This document shows, in pieces, positions 17,732 to 25,819 of a stretch of 64,000 nt of DNA. The notes beneath the pieces are model-generated. The model saw only the letters and a list, made by a program, of their open reading frames with translations, was not told the DNA's origin and did no database searches. Source of the DNA: Hydrocarboniphaga daqingensis (GTDB lineage Bacteria; Pseudomonadota; Gammaproteobacteria; Nevskiales; Nevskiaceae). The DNA lies in the NCBI RefSeq assembly GCF_900129825.1, contig NZ_FQWZ01000003.1:426353-490352 (forward strand), read 5' to 3'. A program made the position numbers and the translations under genes. Within the stretch, counting starts at the first letter, position 1. Every line of letters begins with the position of its first letter.

Positions 17732-19309
17732 GTGTATCTGACCGACGAGGCCGTGCTGGACAACTGGCGGCTACTGCACGTCGATGCCGCTATGCGCACA
17801 GCGGCTCCCAAGAAAGCGGCGTCGTGGCGCCAGCGGATGGCAACGCGGCTGCGCGCTGAGCGCGAGTTGTGCGAAACATTGCTCGGCTCGGTGCGTGTGC
17901 AACTGATTGACGTTGATGCTGCCGCTTCGACGGCCGCGTGTAGGGGCTGGGCTCTGCAATCGCACGTCAACTGCGACCAGCGCAGCGTTGCGGGCCTGAC
18001 CGTTGGGGCCGCGCGCCAAGTGCTGGCCGCCAGTGACTGGTTGATCTTGGCTGCACCGGGAGTGGACCTGCATCCATCAGCGGCTTACCTCGTGGCATCC
18101 GCTGGCGCCGACACTGACGCGATAAGTTGGCCGGTGTACGTCAACGAGACATCCGCCGCTCCCGGCTTGTCGCTGCCGCAGGCTCCGGACGGCCTTAGCG
18201 AAGACGAGACCTTGATCCGGCTTCGGCGCTTTGACCGCTACACCGCATGGCACGTGCGGGACCAGTCACTGGTGTACGCCGTTCGCAGCAACAGTCTGGC
18301 CGAATGCCCTAATGCCGCAATCAAGGCGCTAGTGGAGGGCGACCTGCACCCAATTCTGATCTGGCTCAGCACGCGGATCGAGAAACGGTGGGAAGTCTTC
18401 GCCGGCTGCATGGCGCAGTGCTCAGCTCCGGCGCTGGCTCGCTATCGGAACGCACCACCCAGACCGTTGATGTTCTACCGAAGGCTGCTAGAAAACGGCG
18501 CGCCCGAAATGACGCTGGGTCCGCCGCCGCCCGGCTCCCAGAGCCCATTTCTGGCTCGTCCCCGGGCTGACGCCCAACGGATTTCGGTCATCGTGTGCTT
18601 TCGCGACAAACCCGAGCTAACCAAAACGTTTTTGAAGTCCCTGGCCGAACAGACGGCTGTTACCGCCGGAAAGGTGGAGCTAATTTTGGTTAACAACCGG
18701 TCCGCAACCGCAGCCGTCGACAGTGTGAAGGCGCAACTGACGACACTGGACGCCGCCTGGACAACGCAGTGGATCGATTTTGACGAGCCATTCAACCACA
18801 GCAGGCAAAACAACCTCGCGGTCCGGCAATCCACTGGCGACGTGGTCGTACTGGCCAACAACGACCTGGAGCTGATCAGCCGCAACGCGCTGGAAGACAT
18901 GGCGGCCTGGGCGCTAATTCCCGATATTGGCACCGTTGGCTGCACGCTGATCAACGATGATCCGGCCCGAAATTGCTACGGCCATGTCGAAAGGAATTCG
19001 CCTTTTTTATGTGCACATAAGATTGTGGATGAAGCGCATGATCCGTATCTGAGCCAGACGATTCGAGCTGTATTTGGAAATACTTACGCGCTGGTGGCCC
19101 TGAATCGCGCACGCTATCTTCGATTACATGGTCTGGACGAGCTGCGTAGTCCTGTCGCCTATAATGATGTTCGGTTCAATGTGAAAACGGACGCCGCCGA
19201 TCAGCTGCATCTCAATATTGGTAGCTCGGTTGCTATTCATCAGGTATCGGCGTCACGCATGAAGCAGGAAAATCTATTTCAACTCGCTTTGGTTGCGAAC
19301 ATGCTGTGA
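17732..19309 (+). CDS. Family 2 glycosyltransferase with large N-terminal domain
   Basis: The product has 525 residues. The GT-A domain begins near residue 284 with 'ISVIVCFRDKPELTKTFLKS' and has 'VELILVNNRSATAAVDSV' and the metal site region 'VVVLANNDLELISRNALEDM' (~375). The first ~280 residues have no recognisable family. The start is a GTG at 17732, chosen because AAAAGGAG sits about 6 bases upstream; a longer frame from 17672 would overlap the preceding gene. Base composition falls sharply in the last ~300 bases, marking the left edge of the AT-richer segment, so the 3' end may have been exchanged. Confidence 0.8.
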   Translation: MYLTDEAVLDNWRLLHVDAAMRTAAPKKAASWRQRMATRLRAERELCETLLGSVRVQLIDVDAAASTAACRGWALQSHVNCDQRSVAGLTVGAARQVLAASDWLILAAPGVDLHPSAAYLVASAGADTDAISWPVYVNETSAAPGLSLPQAPDGLSEDETLIRLRRFDRYTAWHVRDQSLVYAVRSNSLAECPNAAIKALVEGDLHPILIWLSTRIEKRWEVFAGCMAQCSAPALARYRNAPPRPLMFYRRLLENGAPEMTLGPPPPGSQSPFLARPRADAQRISVIVCFRDKPELTKTFLKSLAEQTAVTAGKVELILVNNRSATAAVDSVKAQLTTLDAAWTTQWIDFDEPFNHSRQNNLAVRQSTGDVVVLANNDLELISRNALEDMAAWALIPDIGTVGCTLINDDPARNCYGHVERNSPFLCAHKIVDEAHDPYLSQTIRAVFGNTYALVALNRARYLRLHGLDELRSPVAYNDVRFNVKTDAADQLHLNIGSSVAIHQVSASRMKQENLFQLALVANML

Positions 19310-19410
19310 CAACCTTTGCAGGCGAATGAGCTATTGATTTGTTGCCTTGTTATCAGGTCCCGCAAAAAGCGATCATCGGCCGAGATAATTAACTTAAAAA
19401 ATGGGGATAA

Positions 19411-20103
19411 ATGGGCGTTGCAGATCTTATGAGATTTGCTAAAGTGCAGCTGGCTTCATTGATGTCTATCAATGGTGCAATTCTGTACAGTAGCCACAAA
19501 ACATTAAAGCTCGGGCCGATTTACCTGCTTGGCCTCAATCCCGGTGGAAACCCAAATGATCACCCGACTTCGACGATCGCTAATGCCATCGACGAACTGG
19601 CTACACGCGAAAAGAACTCGTATGTGGAGGAGCGTTGGCAGTACAGATGCGCTAATCGTAATAAGGCTGCGAGTCCGTTGCAGAAGCGGATCATTTACCT
19701 GCTTGCTGGCCTCGGTTGCGATCCGAAAGAAGTTTGCGCATCAAATCTGATATTCGTGCGGAGTGTTGATGCCAGTGGGTGCGGGTATCCAAGCTACGCC
19801 GATATATGTTGGCCAGTCCATGAAAAAATTATCGAGATGGTGAAACCAAAGCTCATTATTGCGTATGGAAATTCGGGCGTATCTCCTTATGCATATCTCC
19901 GAAGCATCAGCGGCCATCGCACGCCGGAAACGTACCAGCCAGCTGGCCACGGTAATTGGCAATGTAAGGCGTTCAAGTGGAATCGCGCCAACGGTGACGA
20001 TATTGCCGTCGTTGGCTTGCCTCATTTGAGTCGGTATAAGATCGATAAGATCAGCAACGAGAATGAAGTGGTTCGGTGGATCAGGCGCTATGCAGACCTG
20101 TGA
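19411..20103 (+). CDS. Uracil-DNA-glycosylase-superfamily fold protein, function unknown
   Basis: The 230-residue product has the three signature segments of the UDG superfamily in the right order. 'YLLGLNPGGNPNDHP' (residues ~38-52) resembles motif A of the mismatch-specific (MUG/TDG) group G-I-N-P-G. 'VCASNLIFVRSVD' (~108) sits where family 4/5 enzymes have the T-N-x-V-K-C strand. 'VVGLPHLSRYKID' (~200, His205) resembles motif B (H-P-S/H-P-x). 'KPKLIIAYGNSG' (~147) is the usual internal strand. The 4 Cys ligands of family 4/5 Fe-S clusters are not seen. The gene stands alone among glycan genes in AT-rich DNA. Confidence 0.6.
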   Translation: MGVADLMRFAKVQLASLMSINGAILYSSHKTLKLGPIYLLGLNPGGNPNDHPTSTIANAIDELATREKNSYVEERWQYRCANRNKAASPLQKRIIYLLAGLGCDPKEVCASNLIFVRSVDASGCGYPSYADICWPVHEKIIEMVKPKLIIAYGNSGVSPYAYLRSISGHRTPETYQPAGHGNWQCKAFKWNRANGDDIAVVGLPHLSRYKIDKISNENEVVRWIRRYADL

Positions 20104-20551
20104 TCGCGGATTCTCGTATCTATCGACAGGACTGCGGACCAATCTAGCTTCAATGGTGCATTAAGCAAATTGGATAATTGCTCGATGGGGTGAAGCTAGG
20201 AAACTGTATGTTGAGATCGAATATTTTTCCGTTCCTTTGCAGATTGATTAAGTTCTTCGCTTGGTTTATATAAATGACAATCAACCATTAATGAACGGAG
20301 GTGGCTTTTATACTGCTTGCTTCTTGATGTGAAGTCATTGCAGGATTTATTGGTGCCTGTAGGGGAAGCTGTGATTTTGCTTTTCGCCTTGCAGTTCTGG
20401 GTGCCGAGCGCATTGCGAGATCAGTTTGTGATCCGCCAAAATATAATGCAAATCTTTTATAACCAGTATCGCCTGATAATGATATGTTATATTTCGATGG
20501 ATACTGCACAACTCAAGTTATACATAAAATCGATTGGGAGCTGCGTTGGCG
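20104..20551. other. AT-rich intergenic region
   Basis: This 448-base AT-rich gap contains a good promoter (20244-20272) and, after it, a GGAGG stretch at 20297-20301. A TTG-initiated frame of 88 codons (20317-20583) with a hydrophobic centre follows, but spacing from GGAGG is 15 bases, too long, so I do not call it as a gene. No other feature is recognised. Confidence 0.35.
20244..20272 (+). promoter_or_regulatory. Sigma-70-type promoter
   Basis: TTGATT (20244-20249), a 17-base spacer, and TATATA (20267-20272) give a near-consensus promoter. It would drive the acetyltransferase-like gene at 20552 through a leader of about 270 bases. Confidence 0.5.
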
Positions 20552-21247
20552 ATGTTTTCTTGTTCTGCTTTGAATCCACCTGACAAGGTTCGTGTGAGTG
20601 GGGCTTTTGATGAAAGTTGTGGTTTAAGTTTTAGTGAGGAGGCATTGAGTGCAATTAATCGAAGCGAATTGTCGGTTGCTATAACCAAGCAAGGTGGCCA
20701 GGCGGTAATCTCAAACTTGTCAGTTTGTATCGCTGCTGTATCCGGTTACTTAAATATCTTCGTCGGCGCGGATGGAGCCGACATAGTGTTTAATCCGATG
20801 TCATCCGGCTCGTACGAGCTCCGTCTTTGGCGAAGCAGTAAAGTAAGCATAGGTAGGGCGACAACATCAAACGGTGTAAGAATAGTTTGCGATAATTTAG
20901 CATTCATCTGTGGTGAGGATTGCATGTTTTCAGACGAGATACTGATACAGTCTGCAGATCAACATGGAATAGTCGACACTGAAACTGGTTCAATAGTGAA
21001 TAATATATATAGAACTATAATTCTTGGAGATCATGTTTGGTTGGGTCGGCGAAGCATTTTAACGGCTTCTGCGAATGTTGGCGACGGCTCAATTATAGGT
21101 GCTGGCGCCATCGTAACCGGATCAGTGCCTGCAATGGCCATAGCTGTAGGTTGCCCAGCGCGAGTAATAAAGAGTAATCGGACTTGGACTAGAAACCCAG
21201 TAGCGCTGGATCAATACTCGAGGAGATACTCGAAGGATAATGTGTAG
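20552..21247 (+). CDS. Left-handed beta-helix (hexapeptide-repeat) acyltransferase-like protein
   Basis: The C-terminal third of this 231-residue protein has hexapeptide repeats ending 'VWLGRRSILTASANVGDGS' then 'IIGAGAIVTGSVPAMAIAVG' then 'CPARVIK'. This is the classic end of maltose/serine/galactoside O-acetyltransferase-type enzymes. The preceding part is strand-rich without obvious hexapeptides. Such enzymes use acetyl-CoA to O-acetylate sugars, fitting a polysaccharide locus. The ATG at 20552 is chosen (GGGAG 11 bases upstream); a TTG at 20534 is possible. Low GC and separate promoter suggest independent acquisition. Confidence 0.78.
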   Translation: MFSCSALNPPDKVRVSGAFDESCGLSFSEEALSAINRSELSVAITKQGGQAVISNLSVCIAAVSGYLNIFVGADGADIVFNPMSSGSYELRLWRSSKVSIGRATTSNGVRIVCDNLAFICGEDCMFSDEILIQSADQHGIVDTETGSIVNNIYRTIILGDHVWLGRRSILTASANVGDGSIIGAGAIVTGSVPAMAIAVGCPARVIKSNRTWTRNPVALDQYSRRYSKDNV

Positions 21248-21379
21248 GGTGATCCGTCCGCTTACTTGCTGAGTTGGGAGATGGAATATTCTTGTAAGTT
21301 GTTCGAGGAGATTGTAGCTGCCCTGGGACTTTCGGATTCGTTGACGCTTAAGATTCGGTCTCCCGGCGTGAGCTGCAGC

Positions 21380-21586
21380 ATGAGCTGGTCCGGCAACGTC
21401 TGAGATAACTTAGCTATGGAGAACTTCCTCTCGTCGCTAAAGACCGAGCGCACGGCGCGCAAGATTTAGCGATCCAGAAGCGGTGCTAAGGTCGGTGTCT
21501 TTGACTACATCGCGGCTGCTACAGGCCGACGCAGCGGCACTCGACCCTGGGCTGTCCAAGCCCGATTAAGTGCGAACAGCAGACAT
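21380..21586 (+). pseudogene. Degenerate IS3-family orfB C-terminal fragment
   Basis: Reading from 21380 gives 'MSWSGNV*DNLAMENFLSSLKTERTARKI*' with a TGA at 21401-21403 (normally Trp) and a TAG at 21467-21469 (normally Tyr). It is followed by 'VFDYI' and, after frameshift, 'LSP'-like end sequences. It is a damaged copy of the same transposase end found intact at 22725-22954 on the other strand, so the two fragments are diverged relatives in inverted orientation. Confidence 0.7.
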
Positions 21587-21602
21587 GATTAGCTTGCGGT
21601 GG

Positions 21603-21843
21603 TGTTTACGAAATCGACAGCAGCCCAAAGTGATCCACCTTCGCAGGCCCTGGCGCAGTCTCGAAGAAGTCGAATGGGCCACGCTGCGGTGGGTCGACTG
21701 GCACAACAAGCGGCGATTAATGGGACCGCTCGGCTAAACCACACCAGCCTAGGTAAAAGCACGTTACTATTCGCAAATCCCGAGCCTTGCCATCGCGGCG
21801 TGACTCAACCCAACGAGTCTACGGAAAAACTGGGGTGGTTCAA
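21603..21843 (+). pseudogene. Remnant of a second IS3-family element, transposase end and right terminus
   Basis: In one frame the DNA reads 'RPWRSLEEVEWATLRWVDW' then 'HNKRRLMGPLG', a standard C-terminal signature of IS3-family orfB transposases. It continues through 'KARYYS' to a typical terminal stretch ending GGGGTGGTTCA near 21843, which looks like an IS right end. The rest of the element is absent, so it is a relic from an event distinct from the 21380 fragment. Confidence 0.6.
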
Positions 21844-21857
21844 AGATTTGAGAAAAA

Positions 21858-22585
21858 ATGAATGATAAAGCAATCATTAAGAAAAACTCAGGATACTGTC
21901 ACTGCTGCCTAAGTAACGTTGAGTTTTCCAGCAGTGAAACTTGGCTAAGGGATCGCTATAAGTGCTCATGTTGTTATTCTATACCTCGACAAAGGCATTT
22001 ACAGCATATTTTAGATTATTTGTTTTCCAAGCTGGGACAGTAAAAAATACACGAGTCGTCTCCTTCTAATAGCCTTTTCGCGCGCTATGCTGGTGAAAAC
22101 TATTCTTTTAGTCGGGTTTTTAATGACGTCAAGCTTGGTGAATATCGCAACAATACAAGATGTGAAAACGTGGAAATGCTGACTTTCAGCGACGAGACGT
22201 TTGATATTTGTATTACGCAAGATGTGGGTGAGCATATTGTCAATCCAGAAGTAGCAGCAAATAAGATAACACTGTGTTGAAAAGGTGGCGCGCACGTCGT
22301 CAACGCACCGCAGCACAAGTCACTAAGAAAATTCAGCGTCAGAGCTACATTATAAAATGGCAAAACCACTTACTTAAAGAAGAGCGATATCACAGAAATT
22401 CTTTTGGTGACGGCAGGTGACTTGTCACTTGGAACTATGGGGATGACTTTGAGTTTTTACTAAACAAATGATGCGGATAACCTACCGTAACCTATATAAC
22501 TCGTGATGATAGTTTAGGAATAGATGCCGAGTATTTGGAAGTCGTTTTTACACGAAAGAATGTAAATCAACTTAGCGGCCGCTAA
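21858..22585 (+). pseudogene. Broken SAM-dependent methyltransferase gene
   Basis: The first 61 codons are intact: Cys pairs 'CHCC' and 'CSCC', then 'IPRQRHLQHILDYLFSKL', the start of a class I methyltransferase family common in polysaccharide loci. A TAA (22041-22043) interrupts the frame, but it continues as 'KIHESSPSNSLFARYAGENY' and 'LTFSDETFDICITQDVGEHI', the SAM-binding part. After a frameshift near 22270 come 'APQHKSLRK' and 'NGKTTYLK'; after another, 'YHRNSFGDGR', 'LVTWNYGDDFEFLLNK' and 'SLGIDAEYLEVVFTRK', ending at a TAA (22583-22585). Several extra stops occur. The reconstructed length of ~242 codons equals the normal family size, so this was once a complete gene. Confidence 0.75.
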
Positions 22586-22586
22586 G
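22571..22586. repeat. 16-base perfect palindrome
   Basis: CTTAGCGGCCGCTAAG is a perfect palindrome overlapping the end of the dead methyltransferase gene. It lies directly next to the recombinase remnant. Its function is unknown; it could be chance. Confidence 0.5.
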
Positions 22587-22587
22587 T

Positions 22588-22692
22588 ATTGCTGGGTGCA
22601 ATTCAATATGTGGTGCAGTCGCCATATTGCGGTGTCCAGCAAATGCCATTAGCGTTCTCACACCCACCCCATGTTCTGCTAGGTTAGTAACT
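22588..22692 (-). pseudogene. Tyrosine recombinase (XerC/integrase-like) C-terminal remnant
   Basis: On the - strand the DNA reads 'TNLAEHGVGVRTLMAFAGH' followed by 'RNMATAPHIELHPAIL'. The pattern G-V-x-V-R-T-L-M-A-x-A-G-H-R-N and the following T-x-x-x-I-E-L/D-N-P match the conserved end of tyrosine recombinases, including the H-x-x-R-like 'AGH' active-site histidine. The catalytic Tyr position appears lost and nothing upstream remains. A relic of a mobile element or integron-like recombinase. Confidence 0.6.
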
Positions 22693-22724
22693 CACAAGCT
22701 GCTGCCGGTTTCGTATACACACCT

Positions 22725-22954
22725 TCAAGCTAATTGCGTTTGTTGCTCGTGCTTAATCGGGCTGAGATTGCCCAGCGTCGAGTGCCGCCGCGTCGGATTG
22801 TAGAATCGCTCGATGTAGTCAAAGACAGCGGCCTTGGCATCCCTTCTGGTTCGGTAAACCTTCCGCGCCGTGCGCTCGGTCTTTAGCGACGAGAGCAAGC
22901 TCTCCATCGCTGAGCTATCCCAGACGTTGTCGGACCGGCTCATCCTGCAGGTCA
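22725..22954 (-). pseudogene. IS3-family orfB C-terminal fragment
   Basis: The - strand encodes 'MSRSDNVWDSSAMESLLSSL', 'KTERTARKVYRTRRDAKAA' and 'VFDYIERFYNPTRRHSTLG', the end of an IS3-family transposase including the last catalytic Glu (A-M-E-S). The upstream part of the gene is replaced by the neighbouring IS (22955-24165), which abuts it exactly. The rest of this transposase is not found on the other side, so a deletion accompanied or followed the insertion. Confidence 0.75.
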
Positions 22955-23006
22955 TGTAATGACCCACTGAAATTCTGCTCAGGCGATACTTTGAAAGTAG
23001 TGAGCC

Positions 23007-23345
23007 ATGAGCGTTGCGATGGAAGACGAGATCAAACGATGGACGGCCAAGCGCAAGAGTGCGCTGGTGCTGGAGATCATCCAGGGTAAGAAGACAGTGG
23101 CGGAGGCGTCTCGGCAGTTCGATCTGCCTCCATCGGCGCTGGAAGACTGGGTTGACCAAGCCAAGGCCGGGATGGAAAACGCGCTGAGGGCAAAACCCGA
23201 AGACGCTCGCAAGCAGTGCGAGCGCAAGCTCAAGGATCTGCAAGAAGCGTACGGCGAGGCGATGCTGGCGTTGCGCTCGCGAAAAAAATGCAGTCCCTGC
23301 TGGGCGAGGACGAGAAGTGATCGAAGCGATCCGCCAGGCACTTAA
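23007..23345 (+). pseudogene. IS orfA (DNA-binding helix-turn-helix), frame-disrupted end
   Basis: 'EIKRWTAKRKSALVLEIIQG', 'KKTVAEASRQFDLPPSALED' and 'QLKDL'-like 'KLKDLQEAYGEAMLALRSRK' are standard for this orfA. At CGAAAAAAATGC (near 23280) the frame shifts: the normal end 'LQSLLGEDEK*' is readable in the next frame (stop 23318-23320). Either one A has been lost or gained, or this run is a programmed slippage site. Confidence 0.65.
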
Positions 23346-24138
23346 AGCCTACGGCTTAGAGGTATCGATCAGTCACCTGTGCCGCTGATTCGGGTTTGCA
23401 CGGCGGACGATCTATTACCGACCGCAAAAGGCAGCGCCGAAAGTGCAGACCCGCTTCGCCGAGCCGGTCAAAGCCTTGATCGAGTAGGAGCCGTCCTTCG
23501 GCTACCGCACCGTGGCTGCGCTGTTGGGCTTCAACAAGAACACGGTGCAGCGGCTGTTTCAGATCAAAGGCTGGTAAGTGAAGAAGCGACCGATCGGGCG
23601 CCGACCGCGGATCGAAGCCCTGCCGTCGAAGGCACAGGCGCCGAATCAGCGCTGGGCAACCGACTTGTGCCGCGTCTGGGCAGGCCGGGACGGCTGGGCG
23701 AGCCTGGCGCTGGTCATCGATTGCCACACGCGCGAGTTGCTGGGCTGGCACTTGTCACGAACCGGGCGTGCAACCACGGCGAGCGCTGCCCTGGAGCTTG
23801 CCCTGATCGCCCGTTTCGGCACACTGGGGCGTGTTTCAGTGCCGTTTCTGCTTCGATCCGACAACGGTTTGGTTTTCACGAGTCGGAAGTACACGGCACT
23901 GGTTCGCAGCTACGGTCTGCAGCAGGAATTCATCACGCCGCACTGCCCGCAGCAGAACGACATGGTGGAGCGTGTGATCCGATCGCTGAAGGAGCAATGC
24001 GTGCACCGGCATCTCTTCGAAACCCTGCAGCATGCCAGCCGAGTGATCAGTAACTGGATCGCGTTTTACAACCATCGGCGCCCGCATCAGGCGCTGAAGA
24101 TGAAAACACCCGCTGAGGCATTCGCCTTAGCGGCCTGA
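23317..24138 (+). pseudogene. IS orfB DDE transposase with three internal stops
   Basis: The frame from GTG 23317 runs to 24138 without a frameshift, but it has TGA at 23386-23388 (in 'HLCR*FGF', normally Trp), TAG at 23485-23487 and TAA at 23575-23577 (both normally Gln). The DDE core downstream is intact: 'NQRWATDLCRVWAGRDGW' (first Asp), 'LLRSDNGLVFTS' (second Asp) and 'QQNDMVERVIRSLKEQC' (Glu). The open part begins at GTG 23578, so a truncated catalytic domain could still be made. Confidence 0.75.
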
Positions 24139-24194
24139 TCTGCGCAGGTTTCAGTGGTCGTTACAGAAACTTGCAAACGCCATATAGCTCCACA

Positions 24195-24260
24195 TCTCAC
24201 GCTAGCTACAAATGGGGGATTACCGCTCAACTTCTCACGCCAGCTAAAAGTGGGGGGATT
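24195..24260. repeat. Two 28-base imperfect direct repeats
   Basis: Copies start at 24195 (TCTCACGCTAGCTACAAATG) and 24233 (TCTCACGCCAGCTAAAAGTG), each followed by a G run, with a period of 38 bases. Tandem motifs like these are found at the ends of some IS21-type elements as transposase-binding sites, but no IS21 gene is here. They may mark a lost element's end. Confidence 0.45.
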
Positions 24261-24291
24261 CCCCGCCAGCAGGGCACGCTTACGCTAACAC

Positions 24292-24825
24292 TTAACTTGA
24301 GCGTTCAATGTCATCCAATGGTGACTTGATAACACTAATTGGGAATGGTGAGCCCTTGCTGAAGGCAATTAACAAAAGTGCTACGGGTGCCTCCGCGGTG
24401 ACAAAGCAATCGACCTTAATCACAAGCCGGGAGTGGTGAGCCCACTCAATATTGGGATTCATCTGTGCCAATAAAGGTGATCCGACTACAGCTGCAAGGC
24501 AGTTCTCTTGGCGAATAACGCCGTTGAAATCCACCACGGCTACGCTCGTGACTTCACCATGTCTGAATAGTATCGGAGCAGAGAAAGATGCAACAAGACG
24601 TCTCTGGACTGTATCGTAAAACCCTTCTTCCAAGTTGTCTAAACTGATGAGAACAACGGGCTCGAATGTTTTAACTGACGCGACGCCAACTCTAATGACA
24701 CTCGGCTTGAAGGAATAATTCGAGCATGGGAAAACTCGAAGATCGTCGATCTTAAAGAAATCTTCAGAGAAAAAAGATGGATGTCGCGTTTTTATATTCA
24801 ATGCTTGTTTCGTCTTCTTCTTCAT
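24292..24825 (-). CDS. Hypothetical protein
   Basis: The product has 177 residues from an ATG at 24825, with a Lys-rich start 'MKKKTKQALNIKTRHPSFF'. No family is recognised. The body alternates hydrophobic strands ('VIRVGVASVKTFEPVVLISL', 'VTSVAVVDFNGVIRQEN', 'APVALLLIAF'), suggesting a compact beta-rich fold without membrane segments. It is the last gene of the - strand run that starts at 30,348 and follows the sulfotransferase gene after 51 bases. The 3' end borders the IS-derived repeats, so it may be truncated. Low GC like its neighbours. Confidence 0.5.
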   Translation of the reverse strand: MKKKTKQALNIKTRHPSFFSEDFFKIDDLRVFPCSNYSFKPSVIRVGVASVKTFEPVVLISLDNLEEGFYDTVQRRLVASFSAPILFRHGEVTSVAVVDFNGVIRQENCLAAVVGSPLLAQMNPNIEWAHHSRLVIKVDCFVTAEAPVALLLIAFSKGSPFPISVIKSPLDDIERSS

Positions 24826-24876
24826 TCGCGGTCACGTTCATGATTGTTGACAAGTCATACTACAACGCTCTCTACA

Positions 24877-25767
24877 TCAAAATTTTACGATAGAAAGCGA
24901 GCTAACGGGAATGTTTGTGGTCGAGGCTTCCAATATAATTCGATCAAAGCTTGCACGCTCATTTCGTAAATATTCAACTCTACGGATGCCAATTTCGTAC
25001 TCTTCGCGAAATCGTTGCAGAAGTAGGAACTTGCCGTCGTAGCGAAGTTTGGAGATGCCCGCATCGCTGATATCTTCAAGAAACGACTCGCTAAGTTTAT
25101 CGCCCTGGCCCAGAAGCACCAGTATTTTTTGTAGCGTTGCGGCGCGGTCCGTAATCAGATCCTCATAGGTTATAGACAGTGGCTGAACAGCATGACGCCT
25201 AAATCTATCTTGCATCCACCTTTCAGAATAAAGTATCGAAAATATCTCACTCCAAAGATCTATGTCATTTAGCTGTGGCATATCGCGCGACGTTCGATCG
25301 GATTCCGCCGAAAAATCGTGCCATAGGTGTGCTTTTTTTGCGATAACATAAGAAAGCGCCTGCGCACAGATATCGTTACGCGTCATCCAAACGCTTGGCC
25401 TGCTGGATGATAGCGTGGTTTCCTCGTCGAGCAGCCCAGTGTTGAATAGTGCAGAAAGCCTGCCCGGGTCAATTTGAAAGCCAAAACCGGCATCGCCAGT
25501 CTCTGTCAGCCTAATGTGAGAAAAGTATTCTTGAATTGTACTAATGCTTGGATTTCTACTGAGATAAGGCTTAACGAAATCTTCATTAAAAAACTCGTCG
25601 ACACACCCTATACCGGGGAGCTTTGTTAGCAACCTAGTGAGCAGGGTACTTCCACAGCGGCCAGTGATATAAATTACGAATGTTCTGTCAAAAGCATCCT
25701 GATTTGTATTGGGAAGAACTAGTGCGGTTTGTGACCTTAAAAAAAGACTGCTGTAGGGATTGCTCAC
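24877..25767 (-). CDS. Stf0-like sulfotransferase
   Basis: In this 296-residue protein the P-loop 'FVIYITGRCGSTLLTRLLTK' near residue 30 is of the G-R-C/S-G-S-T type used by Stf0 (trehalose 2-sulfotransferase-like) and NodH enzymes, unlike the HIPKTAGSS type elsewhere in this window. 'GFGFQIDPGRLSALF' and 'PSVWMTRNDICAQALSYVIA' fit the substrate loop and the R-x-D/N...S 3'-phosphate site. 'LSITYEDLITDRAATLQKIL' and 'LLGQG' are the conserved tail. PAPS-dependent sulfation of a sugar is expected; the sugar is unknown. Confidence 0.8.
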   Translation of the reverse strand: MSNPYSSLFLRSQTALVLPNTNQDAFDRTFVIYITGRCGSTLLTRLLTKLPGIGCVDEFFNEDFVKPYLSRNPSISTIQEYFSHIRLTETGDAGFGFQIDPGRLSALFNTGLLDEETTLSSSRPSVWMTRNDICAQALSYVIAKKAHLWHDFSAESDRTSRDMPQLNDIDLWSEIFSILYSERWMQDRFRRHAVQPLSITYEDLITDRAATLQKILVLLGQGDKLSESFLEDISDAGISKLRYDGKFLLLQRFREEYEIGIRRVEYLRNERASFDRIILEASTTNIPVSSLSIVKF

Positions 25768-25819
25768 AAGTTTCTCGCAACGAATGTGGAGACTAAGCTA
25801 AAATTATAGATACGACAAT

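Larger units (their letters stand above)
22955..24165 (+). mobile_element. IS3-family-like insertion sequence, inactivated
   Basis: The 1,211-base element is bounded by imperfect inverted repeats: left TGTAATGACCCACTGAAATT and, read inward from the right, TGTAACGACCACTGAAACCT (one gap). It has the two-frame organisation of IS3-like elements (orfA and orfB below). No clear target duplication flanks it (GTCA on the left, GAAA on the right). Three stop codons in orfB and a shifted A-run in orfA mean that it probably cannot move by itself. Confidence 0.8.

Noticed and set aside
20317-20583. An 88-codon TTG-initiated frame with a hydrophobic centre
   Set aside because: The ribosome site is too far away and the frame overlaps the acetyltransferase start; not called as a gene.
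23379-24053. A 224-codon + frame inside the IS
   Set aside because: It is an out-of-phase frame over orfB; the DDE motifs are in the frame that ends at 24138.
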